Of a DNA stretch of 5,575 nt, positions 1 to 5,358 are shown piece by piece. The translations under genes were made by a program, and so were the position numbers. The notes below the pieces were generated by a model, which saw only the letters and a list, made by a program, of their open reading frames with translations, made no database searches and was not told the DNA's origin. The DNA lies in contig JADNEJ010000301.1 in assembly GCA_016292295.1 (NCBI GenBank), positions 1 through 5,575 on the forward strand, read 5' to 3'. Each line of letters begins with the position of its first letter. Position 1 is the first letter of the stretch. The DNA is from Candidatus Thiodictyon intracellulare. GTDB lineage: Bacteria; Pseudomonadota; Gammaproteobacteria; Chromatiales; Chromatiaceae.

Positions 1-2
1 TT

Positions 3-83
3 CGCAAAGCCTGCGCAGATTTCTTCAGCAACCCGGGTGAGTACCAGGGCGACTTACGCTCCTTGCTGACGGAGAACTTTTAA
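3..83 (+). CDS. IS630-family transposase, C-terminal fragment
   Basis: An open frame enters from the left edge and ends with TAA at 81-83, giving 26 visible residues. It contains the stretch CADFFSNPGEY and ends LLTENF. An aromatic FF pair, then a Tyr, then a short helix ending in Asn-Phe is the usual C-terminus of IS630-type DDE transposases as I remember them. The catalytic DDE residues would be upstream of the window, so activity cannot be judged. The enzyme would cut and rejoin the element's ends at TA targets. The call rests on a short tail plus the TA-rich junction and the disrupted gene next to it. Confidence 0.6.
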   Translation, partial: RKACADFFSNPGEYQGDLRSLLTENF

Positions 84-126
84 ATAACCGGTCGGTGAGG
101 AAACCGAAAATTTGGCATTAGCTGAG
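84..126 (+). repeat. Putative right terminal inverted repeat region of the IS630-like element
   Basis: About 40 nt lie between the transposase stop and the TATATATA target-like stretch. The sequence is rich in A/T runs (GAAAATTTGG near 106-115) in an otherwise GC-rich window. This is where the right terminal repeat of the element should be. The matching left repeat is outside the window, so this is assigned by position only. Confidence 0.4.
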
Positions 127-779
127 TATATATACGGTCAGACGCAGGTCGCGCTCGATACCGGCGCGCCTCAACTCCCGGTCGACCGAGTGATCGGCAC
201 CGGGTTGCACGCCAGTCTCTACTAAGATACTCGCGACAGCGGCGGTCTGCCGCGCTCGGGCGCCCTGCTGTCGATCACAACCTGCTGAACCTGCTCAAGG
301 CGCTGGGGGCGGACGTGCAATACTCGCGCACGCTCTTCAACGCCGAGGCCGCCTACAGCGTCGGGAAGAACACCATCAGCCTCAGACTGAAGGGCGGGAG
401 CAATTTCGGCGCCAATATGCCCTATTATGATCAGTTGGCCTTGGGCGGCTTCCTCAACCCCTCCGGCTATGCCTATGAGCAGTTCCGCGGCAATGACATG
501 GCCTTTGGGTCCCTGGTCTATTACCGCCAGATCGCCTTGCTGACGCCCCCGCTGGGGCACGGGCTCTACCTGGGCGCCTCACTGGAGACCGGATGGCTCT
601 CGGACGGTGACTTCGGCAGTCTATCAACCGGCAAGAGCATCATCATCAGCCGGGAGGCGGCCCGCTACGGTGGGAGCCTCTTCTTCGGCTCGGACACCTG
701 GATCGGCCTGGCCTTTCTTGTGCTGGGCGTGACCAGCACAGGCGAAAGCACGATCTATGTCCTGATCGGGCGGCTATGA
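127..779 (+). pseudogene. Patatin-like phospholipase, C-terminal surface-antigen (D15) barrel remnant
   Basis: This is the decayed 3' part of a gene for a patatin-like phospholipase with an outer-membrane barrel. The first section (127-270) reads in the frame of position 1 and contains VIGTGLHASLY, a TAA stop at 223-225, then DTRDSGGLPRSGALLS. The Y-DTRD...P..G pattern is typical of D15/BamA-like barrels, so the TAA probably replaces a Tyr codon. The reading frame then shifts between about 270 and 285. It continues in the frame of position 3 through LLNLLKALGADVQYSR, LALGGFLNPSGY and LVYYRQIA to TGA at 777-779. The last section (315-779) is an intact 154-residue frame starting at GTG, but no signal peptide or Ser-Asp hydrolase domain is present. 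The IS630 end abuts the 5' edge, so insertion probably removed the catalytic half. The remnant ends 19 nt from the convergent kup stop. Confidence 0.78.
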
Positions 780-798
780 GGCGCAGTTCACTAATCGC

Positions 799-2670
799 TC
801 AGATCTCGACCTGGGTTCCGAGTTCGACCACCCGATTGCTCTGGATCTGGAAAAATTCGGCCGCGCTGTGTGAATTCTTGGACATCTGCCTGAAGAGCCG
901 CTCACGCCACAGGGCCATCCCCGGTTGCAGGCTGGGGATGATGATCTCGCGACTGACGAAGAACGAGGTGGTCAGCAGGTCCAATTTCAGCCCCAGGACC
1001 GCACACTGTTGCATGGCCGCTGGAATGTTCGGTTGCTCCATGAAGCCGTATTGGATGATCAGTCGGTGAAAACCCTTGCCGAGGTCGGTCAAGGCCAGTC
1101 GATCGGCTGCCGCCATTACAGGGATTTCCGCGGTGATGACCGTCACCAGCACGACGCGCGCATGCAGCACCCGATTGTGTGCCAGGTTGTGCAGCAGGGC
1201 GGCCGGCACGCCTTCGCGGTTACTCGTCAAGAACACGGCGGTGGTCGGCGGACGAGGGATATCGCTGCCGATCGAGGCGAGAAAGGACTTGAGCGGCACC
1301 GAGAGCTCGGCCATCTTGGCGAATAGCAATTGGCGCCCCCGCTTCCAGGTGGTCAGCACGGTAAAGGAGGCCAGCCCGATGGCGAGCGGAAACCAACCGC
1401 CCTGCGGGATCTTGATCGCATTGGCGCTGAAGAAGACCAGATCCACAATCAGGAAGCCGCTCACGACCAGCGTCACGACCAGCCAATGCCAGCTCCACAG
1501 CAGCCGCATCACGAAGGCGATCAGGATGGTGTCGATCATCATGGTACCGGTAACGGCGATACCGTAGGCGGCGGCCAGGCTGCTCGACGACTGGAAGCCT
1601 AGGACCAGCGCCATGACCGCCAGATAGAGGGTCCAGTTGGTGAAGGGGATATAGATCTGACCCATCGCCGAGCCCGAGGTCTGGACGATGAGCATGCGCG
1701 GCAGATAGCCCAGTTGCACCGCCTGCCGGGCCACCGAGAAGGCTCCCGAGATCACCGCCTGCGAGGCAATAACGGTGGCCAGGGTGGCGAGCACCACCAT
1801 CGGGATCAGGGCCCAGGTGGGCACCAGCAGATAGAACGGATTCTGCACCGCCGCGGGATCTGCCAGCAGGAGCGCGCCCTGGCCGAAATAATTGATGACC
1901 AGCGCCGGCAGGATCAGACCGAACCAGGCGAGCCGAATTGGGAACTTGCCGAAGTGCCCCATGTCGGTATAGAGTGCCTCACCGCCGGTGACGGCCAATA
2001 CGACCGCGCCCAGCGCCAGGAAGCTCAGCCAGGGATGGGCGGCGAGGAACTGTACGGCATAGAGCGGATTGAGTGCCGCCATCACCTCAGGCCGCTGCGC
2101 GATGCTCAAGACACCGAGGACCGCCAGCACCCCGAACCAGGTGCACATGACCGGGCCGAACAGCATCCCCACCACCCCAGTGCCGCGTTTCTGGATGGCG
2201 AAGAGCACGGTCAGCACCGTAATCGTAATGGGCAGGACAAAGCCCGCGAAACGCGGCGTGACCACCTCCAGACCCTCCACCGCGCTCAGCACCGAGATGG
2301 CCGGCGTGATCATGCTGTCGCCATAGAACAGGGCGGCGGCGAAGACGCCCAGCAGGGCCACCAGGTGAGACAGCCGCGTGTTGTTCGTCATCCCCGTGAC
2401 CAGGGCCAGCAGCGCCAGACTGCCGCCCTCGCCGCGATTGTCGGCCCGCATGATGATGATGACGTATTTCAGCGACACCAGGATCATGATGGTCCAGAAG
2501 ATCAGCGACAGCACGCCGAACACGGCGGCGGCGGTGACCGGGATGGGATGATGGCCGGCAAAGGTCTCCTTCAGTGCATAGAGCGGGCTGGTGCCGATAT
2601 CGCCGAAGACGACACCGATGGCACCGATCACCAGGCCGCCGAGCTTCTGCGGTAAGTCAGTCGTGGACAC
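799..2670 (-). CDS. kup: Kup-family low-affinity potassium uptake protein
   Basis: This is an inner-membrane K+/H+ symporter of the KUP/HAK/KT family, 623 residues, the usual length for bacterial Kup. Visible family motifs include [16 protein letters not shown] (about 20-35), RADNRGEGG (75-83), [20 protein letters not shown] (116-135), [13 protein letters not shown] (229-241) and [11 protein letters not shown] (302-312). The C-terminus ends [12 protein letters not shown]. About twelve hydrophobic segments fill roughly residues 12-440, followed by a soluble C-terminal domain. Asp24, Asp118 and Glu231 match the acidic positions 23, 116 and 229 of E. coli Kup, with Asp replacing Glu at the second. 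I chose GTG at 2670 because GAAAGGAG lies 6 nt upstream and the protein then begins STTDLPQKL, as in relatives. The open frame runs on to 2862, but that extra 64-residue stretch is Arg-rich and overlaps the gene upstream. No c-di-AMP riboswitch was recognised. Confidence 0.96.
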   Translation of the reverse strand: MSTTDLPQKLGGLVIGAIGVVFGDIGTSPLYALKETFAGHHPIPVTAAAVFGVLSLIFWTIMILVSLKYVIIIMRADNRGEGGSLALLALVTGMTNNTRLSHLVALLGVFAAALFYGDSMITPAISVLSAVEGLEVVTPRFAGFVLPITITVLTVLFAIQKRGTGVVGMLFGPVMCTWFGVLAVLGVLSIAQRPEVMAALNPLYAVQFLAAHPWLSFLALGAVVLAVTGGEALYTDMGHFGKFPIRLAWFGLILPALVINYFGQGALLLADPAAVQNPFYLLVPTWALIPMVVLATLATVIASQAVISGAFSVARQAVQLGYLPRMLIVQTSGSAMGQIYIPFTNWTLYLAVMALVLGFQSSSSLAAAYGIAVTGTMMIDTILIAFVMRLLWSWHWLVVTLVVSGFLIVDLVFFSANAIKIPQGGWFPLAIGLASFTVLTTWKRGRQLLFAKMAELSVPLKSFLASIGSDIPRPPTTAVFLTSNREGVPAALLHNLAHNRVLHARVVLVTVITAEIPVMAAADRLALTDLGKGFHRLIIQYGFMEQPNIPAAMQQCAVLGLKLDLLTTSFFVSREIIIPSLQPGMALWRERLFRQMSKNSHSAAEFFQIQSNRVVELGTQVEI

Positions 2671-2676
2671 TTCGCT

Positions 2677-2683
2677 CTCCTTT
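2677..2683 (-). promoter_or_regulatory. Shine-Dalgarno sequence of kup
   Basis: On the minus strand AAAGGAG lies 6 nt before the GTG start of kup. It is one of the two strongest ribosome-binding sites in the window and fixes the start against longer in-frame alternatives. Confidence 0.85.
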
Positions 2684-2696
2684 CTGTCAATGTTCA

Positions 2697-2736
2697 ACCG
2701 GCCGGCACGACCTCTAAGCCTTGGCTGGCGGCCGGT
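2697..2736 (-). other. Inverted repeat in the tautomerase-kup gap
   Basis: ACCGGCCG (2697-2704) and CGGCCGGT (2729-2736) are perfect 8-bp complements separated by 24 nt. A smaller AGCC-TT-GGCT dyad lies inside at 2717-2726. There is no T tract on the minus strand, so it does not look like a standard intrinsic terminator. It could be an attenuating or mRNA-stabilising hairpin between the two genes, or a leader structure for kup. Its function is inferred from position only. Confidence 0.4.
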
Positions 2737-2756
2737 CCGACTAGGGCGCAGCCTCG

Positions 2757-3101
2757 CTAAAAGGTGCCGCCATTCCACCCGAACAGGTGCCGGGGCGAGA
2801 CGGAGAATTCGATGTAGATCCGCTCGGCGGGGATGTCCAGGGTCTCGGCGAGCAGATCGCACAGGGCGCGGGAGTAGTGGGCCGTCTTGAGTTCGGGCAG
2901 GCCGATGCTCTTGAGTTCCACATAGGCTATGGGGTCCGAGGTGCCGGCGAAGAACAGGTCGCGCCCGTCCTCCAGGATGACCATGACGTAAGATTCTGGC
3001 TTGCCGAGCAGTTCCGCGACGGTGCTCGACGCACGGTCGAACAGGTCGGCGCGGTCCTCGGCCGGGACCGAAACGTTGGTTAGGATTCGCAGTATGGGCA
3101 T
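2757..3101 (-). CDS. MIF/phenylpyruvate tautomerase family protein
   Basis: A 114-residue protein of the macrophage migration inhibitory factor part of the tautomerase superfamily, with the usual length of about 115. It begins [10 protein letters not shown], so removal of Met exposes the catalytic N-terminal Pro that acts as general base. Other matches to the family are GKPESYVMV (33-41, with Lys34 at the active-site Lys position of human MIF), FAGTSDP (51-57), SIG (65-67), [10 protein letters not shown] and the closing GWNGGTF. The CXXC redox motif of animal MIF is absent. Family activity is keto-enol tautomerisation of substrates such as phenylpyruvate in a cytoplasmic homotrimer; the natural bacterial substrate is not known. 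The open frame extends to 3203, but the ATG at 3101 gives the required Met-Pro start. The ribosome-binding site is weak. It lies 86 nt upstream of kup on the same strand and may be co-transcribed with it. Confidence 0.92.
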   Translation of the reverse strand: MPILRILTNVSVPAEDRADLFDRASSTVAELLGKPESYVMVILEDGRDLFFAGTSDPIAYVELKSIGLPELKTAHYSRALCDLLAETLDIPAERIYIEFSVSPRHLFGWNGGTF

Positions 3102-3257
3102 GTTGGTGGTACCAAGGCAGTCGGTCAAGTGCCCAATCATAAGGGGCAGGCGTGTGCTTGTCGCCGGATAGACGCCGCCCCCGCGGCCGCGAGGCAGGGA
3201 CAAGCCCCGTGGGTTCTGCTATGGTTACACCAATACCGCACGCAATGACAAAGTATT

Positions 3258-3279
3258 ATGTAGCAAACATGTAGCAAAC
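3258..3279. repeat. Perfect tandem repeat of an 11-bp unit (2 copies)
   Basis: ATGTAGCAAAC occurs twice in direct contact with no mismatch. The spacing of 11 bp is close to one helical turn, so two protein subunits could bind the same face of the DNA. It lies about 160 nt upstream of the tautomerase start and about 345 nt upstream of nadD. It could be an operator, part of an integration site, or a recent slippage duplication; the sequence does not decide between these. Confidence 0.8.
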
Positions 3280-3409
3280 GCACATGGCTATTTATTCAGT
3301 GACTTGGCTACGACTTTCCGATTCTGAGCCAGCCCCGGCAGTCGGGTTTCTCACCGAAATCTGGGAGATCCCGGCCCCGACCCGCCCGCATCGTACTGAG
3401 TTGCCGCCA

Positions 3410-3460
3410 GATTTTGCGTAACAAATTGATTCGATAACTATTTGCAGTTGCAACATAATG
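3410..3460 (+). promoter_or_regulatory. AT-rich promoter-like patch upstream of nadD
   Basis: This stretch is clearly more AT-rich than its surroundings. It contains TTTGCG (3413-3418), TTGATT (3426-3431), AACTAT (3436-3441) and CATAAT (3454-3459). TTTGCG to AACTAT has a 17-nt spacer, but neither box is close to consensus, and CATAAT lacks a good -35. A sigma-70 promoter for nadD is plausible here but the exact boxes are not established. Confidence 0.25.
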
Positions 3461-3623
3461 CCGCAATGACCGCTGTCCAAGAGCCAGTAGACCTTGCCCC
3501 AGGCTAGACCCACAGACCGAGGGCGGACTGCCGCAACCAGCGTCAGCGTGTGGTTATTTGGGTGAGTCCCGTCCCTGTCCCGCTCCGGTCGCCGCGGTGC
3601 TGCACGCCCGGTAGCGTCCGACT

Positions 3624-4253
3624 ATGATCGGCGTCCTGGGCGGCACCTTCGACCCCGTGCACTTCGGGCACCTGCGCCCGGCCCTAGATTGCCTACAGTC
3701 CCTAGGGTTCGAGGAGTTGCGCTTCATCCCGCTCAATGTCACGGTCCACCGTCCTCAGCCCGAAGCCGCGGCGTTCTGGCGAGTTGCCATGCTGGAGGCG
3801 GCCATTGCCGGCCAGCCCGGATTCCGGGTGGACAGCCGGGAGTTGAGGCGGCTCGGCGGCTCCTTCTCTTATGACACGCTGCAATCCCTGCGGGCCGAGT
3901 TGGGTGAGGCGCTGCCCATCTGCCTGCTGTTGGGCGGCGACGCCTTTCGAGGCTTTGCGGACTGGCACCGGCCGCGCGAGATCCTGGATCTGGCCCATCT
4001 GGTGGTGATGCAGCGTCCCGGAGCGTCCGGCCCGCTGGCCCCGGGGTTGGAAGTCCTGTGCGGGGGGCGAACCTGTGAGGACCCACGCAGGCTCCGGGAG
4101 GCGCCGAGCGGACGCATCCTGTTCCAGGCCGTGACCCAGGTGGATATCGCCTCGACCCGGGTGCGCGCCCTGCTGCGGGCCAGGCGGAGCGCCCGCTATC
4201 TGGTGCCGGATGCGGTCCTTGCGCTCATTGCGGAGGCTGGCCTTTATCGATGA
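3624..4253 (+). CDS. nadD: Nicotinate-nucleotide adenylyltransferase
   Basis: NadD joins ATP and nicotinate mononucleotide to form deamido-NAD in the cytoplasm, a step of NAD biosynthesis. The 209-residue product has the nucleotidyltransferase signature GGTFDPVHFGHL at residues 6-17, with the two catalytic-site His of the HxGH motif. It also has LLLGGDAFRGFADWHRPREIL (101-121), LVVMQRPG (126-133), and IASTRVR (175-181), the counterpart of the ISSTxIR nucleotide-binding motif. It ends in AEAGLYR like E. coli NadD. The usual PPHR segment reads TVHR at residues 40-43, and the SYT motif reads SFS at about 80-82; both are unusual. ATG at 3624 is the first possible start in frame, because TAG lies at 3612-3614. 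No clear Shine-Dalgarno is seen. The next gene is rsfS, the common nadD neighbour. Confidence 0.95.
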   Translation: MIGVLGGTFDPVHFGHLRPALDCLQSLGFEELRFIPLNVTVHRPQPEAAAFWRVAMLEAAIAGQPGFRVDSRELRRLGGSFSYDTLQSLRAELGEALPICLLLGGDAFRGFADWHRPREILDLAHLVVMQRPGASGPLAPGLEVLCGGRTCEDPRRLREAPSGRILFQAVTQVDIASTRVRALLRARRSARYLVPDAVLALIAEAGLYR

Positions 4254-4259
4254 ATTCTT

Positions 4260-4286
4260 GAGGGTCTCCCACGGACAGGAGACCTC
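4260..4286 (+). other. Hairpin just downstream of nadD
   Basis: GGTCTCC (4263-4269) pairs with GGAGACC (4278-4284) across an 8-nt loop. Two further pairs form if one G is bulged, giving about nine pairs. It begins 7 nt after the nadD stop. No T run follows, so it is not a canonical Rho-independent terminator. It may protect the nadD transcript 3' end, pause polymerase, or be part of a processing site. Confidence 0.5.
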
Positions 4287-4312
4287 GGCGTCGACTTGAC
4301 GGTCCAGGCGCC

Positions 4313-4350
4313 GTGCCGGGCGGGAACCTTTGCACGGGCCCCGCCCGCAC
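4313..4350 (+). other. GC-rich hairpin between nadD and rsfS
   Basis: CGGGCGGG (4317-4324) pairs with CCCGCCCG (4340-4347) around a 15-nt loop. The flanking GTG (4313-4315) and CAC (4348-4350) extend the stem to eleven pairs with one bulged C at 4316. It is very stable on paper but has no downstream T tract. With the hairpin at 4260-4286 it makes the nadD-rsfS gap unusually structured. Confidence 0.5.
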
Positions 4351-4381
4351 CCCGCAGGGATGGCTCGACCCCGATGTACTC

Positions 4382-4411
4382 GGTGCAACTGCACCCATGG
4401 ACCCTTACATA
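4382..4411 (+). promoter_or_regulatory. Possible rsfS promoter with a dyad operator-like site
   Basis: GGTGCA-AC-TGCACC (4382-4395) is a perfect 6-bp dyad with a 2-nt centre. TACATA (4406-4411), about 10 nt after it, is a passable -10 element, but no good -35 is seen 17 nt upstream. If TACATA is a -10, the dyad would cover the -35 region, the geometry of a repressor or activator site. This is suggestive only. Confidence 0.22.
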
Positions 4412-4421
4412 AGCCCTTAAC

Positions 4422-4428
4422 AGAGGAG
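4422..4428 (+). promoter_or_regulatory. Shine-Dalgarno sequence of rsfS
   Basis: AGAGGAG lies 5 nt before the ATG at 4434. It is a strong site and settles the rsfS start. Confidence 0.85.
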
Positions 4429-4433
4429 ACTGC

Positions 4434-4790
4434 ATGCAACTCGCTACACTCAGGCAACTGGTGGTAGATACCCTGGACGACATGAAGGCCCGAGATGTTC
4501 AGGTGATGGACGTGCGCGGCAAGACCGCCGTCACGGACTATATGATCGTCGCCTCCGGGACCTCGAACCGGCATGTCAAAGCGATCGCCGAAACGGTGGC
4601 CTTCCGCTCCAAAGAGGCCGGTGAGGCGCTCTTAGGCACTGAAGGGCTCAATGAGGGCGAATGGGCCCTGGTGGACCTCAATGGGGTCGTGGTCCACGTG
4701 ATGCTCCCCAAGGTGCGCGACTTCTACAACCTGGAGCGCCTGTGGTCGGCCCCCGAACCGGTCGCTCAGTCCGCCGCCGCCTGCTCTTGA
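4434..4790 (+). CDS. rsfS: Ribosome silencing factor RsfS
   Basis: RsfS (Iojap/YbeB, DUF143 family) binds ribosomal protein L14 on the large subunit and blocks joining of the subunits. It thereby lowers translation when nutrients are short. The 118-residue product has the family layout: an N-terminal helix (LRQLVVDTLDDMKARDV), then VTDYMIVASGTSNRHVKAIA (33-52), then EWALVDLNGVVVHVM (76-90), then RDFYNLERLW (95-104). A short Ala- and Ser-rich tail follows and is not part of the core. A strong Shine-Dalgarno supports the ATG. It follows nadD, as in many bacteria, but the 180-nt structured gap suggests it may have its own promoter or processed transcript. Its stop TGA overlaps a possible TTG start of folA. 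Confidence 0.95.
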   Translation: MQLATLRQLVVDTLDDMKARDVQVMDVRGKTAVTDYMIVASGTSNRHVKAIAETVAFRSKEAGEALLGTEGLNEGEWALVDLNGVVVHVMLPKVRDFYNLERLWSAPEPVAQSAAACS

Positions 4791-5350
4791 GCCCGGCGTC
4801 CGCGTCCGCCGCGCTGAGCCGGCTGTCTGAGCAAGCGCCGCAGCCCCTTTTGTGCCTGGTCGTTGCGGTCGCCGACAATGGGGTCATAGGCCACGGCAAC
4901 GCCCTGCCCTGGCATCTGCCCGCGGATCTGGCCCATTTCCGGCGGCTGACGCTCGACAAGACTATCCTCATGGGTCGGCGCACCTGGGAATCACTGCCGG
5001 GCCCCCTGCCGCGGCGCCGCCACTTGGTCCTGACCTGGGACCCGGCCTTCCGGGCCGCCGGCGCGATCCCGGTGGGCTCCCTGGCGCAGGCCATCGCCGC
5101 GGCCATGGGGGAGGCGCAGTTGATGATCGTCGGCGGCGCCAGTGTCTATGCGCAGACCCTGCCGCAGGCCGACCGGCTCTATCTGACGCGGGTCCACGCG
5201 CGGCCCGCGGGCGACACCCGGTTTCCGGCCTGGACGCCTGCCGCCTGGGAGGAGGTCGCCTCCCGCTCCCACTCTGCCGATGAACGCAACCCCATCCCCA
5301 TGACCTTCCTTGAATTGCGCCGCATTCTGCTGGTTGGGGCCGATCACTAG
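4787..5350 (+). CDS. folA: Dihydrofolate reductase
   Basis: DHFR reduces dihydrofolate to tetrahydrofolate with NADPH, supplying one-carbon carriers for thymidylate, purine and Met synthesis. Conserved segments are LVVAVADNGVIG, NALPWHLPADLAHF, ILMGRRTWES, LMIVGGASVYAQTLP and GDTRFP, in that order. With the chosen start, Trp42, Asp47 and Phe51 match E. coli Trp22, Asp27 (proton donor) and Phe31. The start is uncertain. TTG at 4787 overlaps the rsfS stop (TTGA), which would allow translational coupling, and gives 187 residues. TTG at 4850 gives 166 residues, nearer the usual 160, but lacks a Shine-Dalgarno. GTG at 4742 and ATG at 4661 would overlap rsfS much more. The frame between 4790 and 4850 keeps GC-rich third positions, favouring coding. 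The C-terminus extends about eight residues past the E. coli end. An IS end follows within about 10 nt. Confidence 0.93.
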   Translation: MSPASASAALSRLSEQAPQPLLCLVVAVADNGVIGHGNALPWHLPADLAHFRRLTLDKTILMGRRTWESLPGPLPRRRHLVLTWDPAFRAAGAIPVGSLAQAIAAAMGEAQLMIVGGASVYAQTLPQADRLYLTRVHARPAGDTRFPAWTPAAWEEVASRSHSADERNPIPMTFLELRRILLVGADH

Positions 5351-5358
5351 GCCCCTAG

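Larger units (their letters stand above)
1..126 (+). mobile_element. Right end of an IS630-family insertion sequence (left part outside the window)
   Basis: This segment carries the last codons of an IS630-type transposase and about 40 nt of non-coding sequence after its stop. It runs into an AT-rich TATATATA stretch at 127-134. IS630 elements insert at TA dinucleotides (family knowledge), so the element end probably lies near 126. The exact base is uncertain because several TA steps follow each other. The sequence after 127 reads as the interior of a patatin-family barrel gene, which supports the boundary. The terminal repeat partner and the second target TA lie outside the window, so neither could be checked. 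Confidence 0.62.
3102..3623. other. Divergent intergenic region between the tautomerase gene and nadD
   Basis: No believable gene is seen in these 522 nt. An open frame on the minus strand (3292-3513) has no recognisable motif or ribosome-binding site. The part next to the tautomerase (3130-3205) is GC-rich, contains the 10-bp palindrome CGCGGCCGCG (3182-3191) and has a 7-bp inverted repeat GCTTGTC/GACAAGC (3156-3162 and 3199-3205). The middle carries an 11-bp tandem repeat (3258-3279). On the minus strand TTGTCA near 3245-3250 is a possible -35 for the tautomerase, with only a poor -10. An AT-rich patch at 3410-3460 is the best place for a nadD promoter. A short palindrome GTTGCAAC lies at 3447-3454. 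Confidence 0.6.

Noticed and set aside
1714..2655. Long open frame (313 codons) on the plus strand opposite kup
   Set aside because: It is rich in His, Gln, Arg and Asp with no recognisable domain, the usual look of a GC-rich antisense shadow. The opposite strand is a clear membrane transporter.
2671..2862. N-terminal extension of Kup up to ATG at 2862
   Set aside because: The 64 extra residues are Arg-rich and unlike Kup, the stretch overlaps the 3' end of the tautomerase gene, and the GTG at 2670 has a strong ribosome-binding site.
3182..3191. Perfect 10-bp palindrome CGCGGCCGCG as an operator
   Set aside because: A short all-GC palindrome is expected by chance in such GC-rich DNA, and nothing else marks it as a binding site.
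3292..3513. 73-codon open frame on the minus strand in the divergent gap
   Set aside because: No motif, no ribosome-binding site and no family resemblance that I can see. It is probably chance.
4260..4350. Intrinsic terminators after nadD
   Set aside because: Both stems are stable but neither is followed by a run of T, so they were listed as hairpins of unknown role.
3702..4574. Long open frame (290 codons) on the minus strand across nadD and the nadD-rsfS gap
   Set aside because: It covers a well-supported nadD and two hairpins, has no motif and no ribosome-binding site.
4661..4786. Longer DHFR beginning at ATG 4661 or GTG 4742
   Set aside because: The extra residues are Arg/Gly/Pro-rich and come from rsfS read in another frame. 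DHFR homology begins only near 4853.
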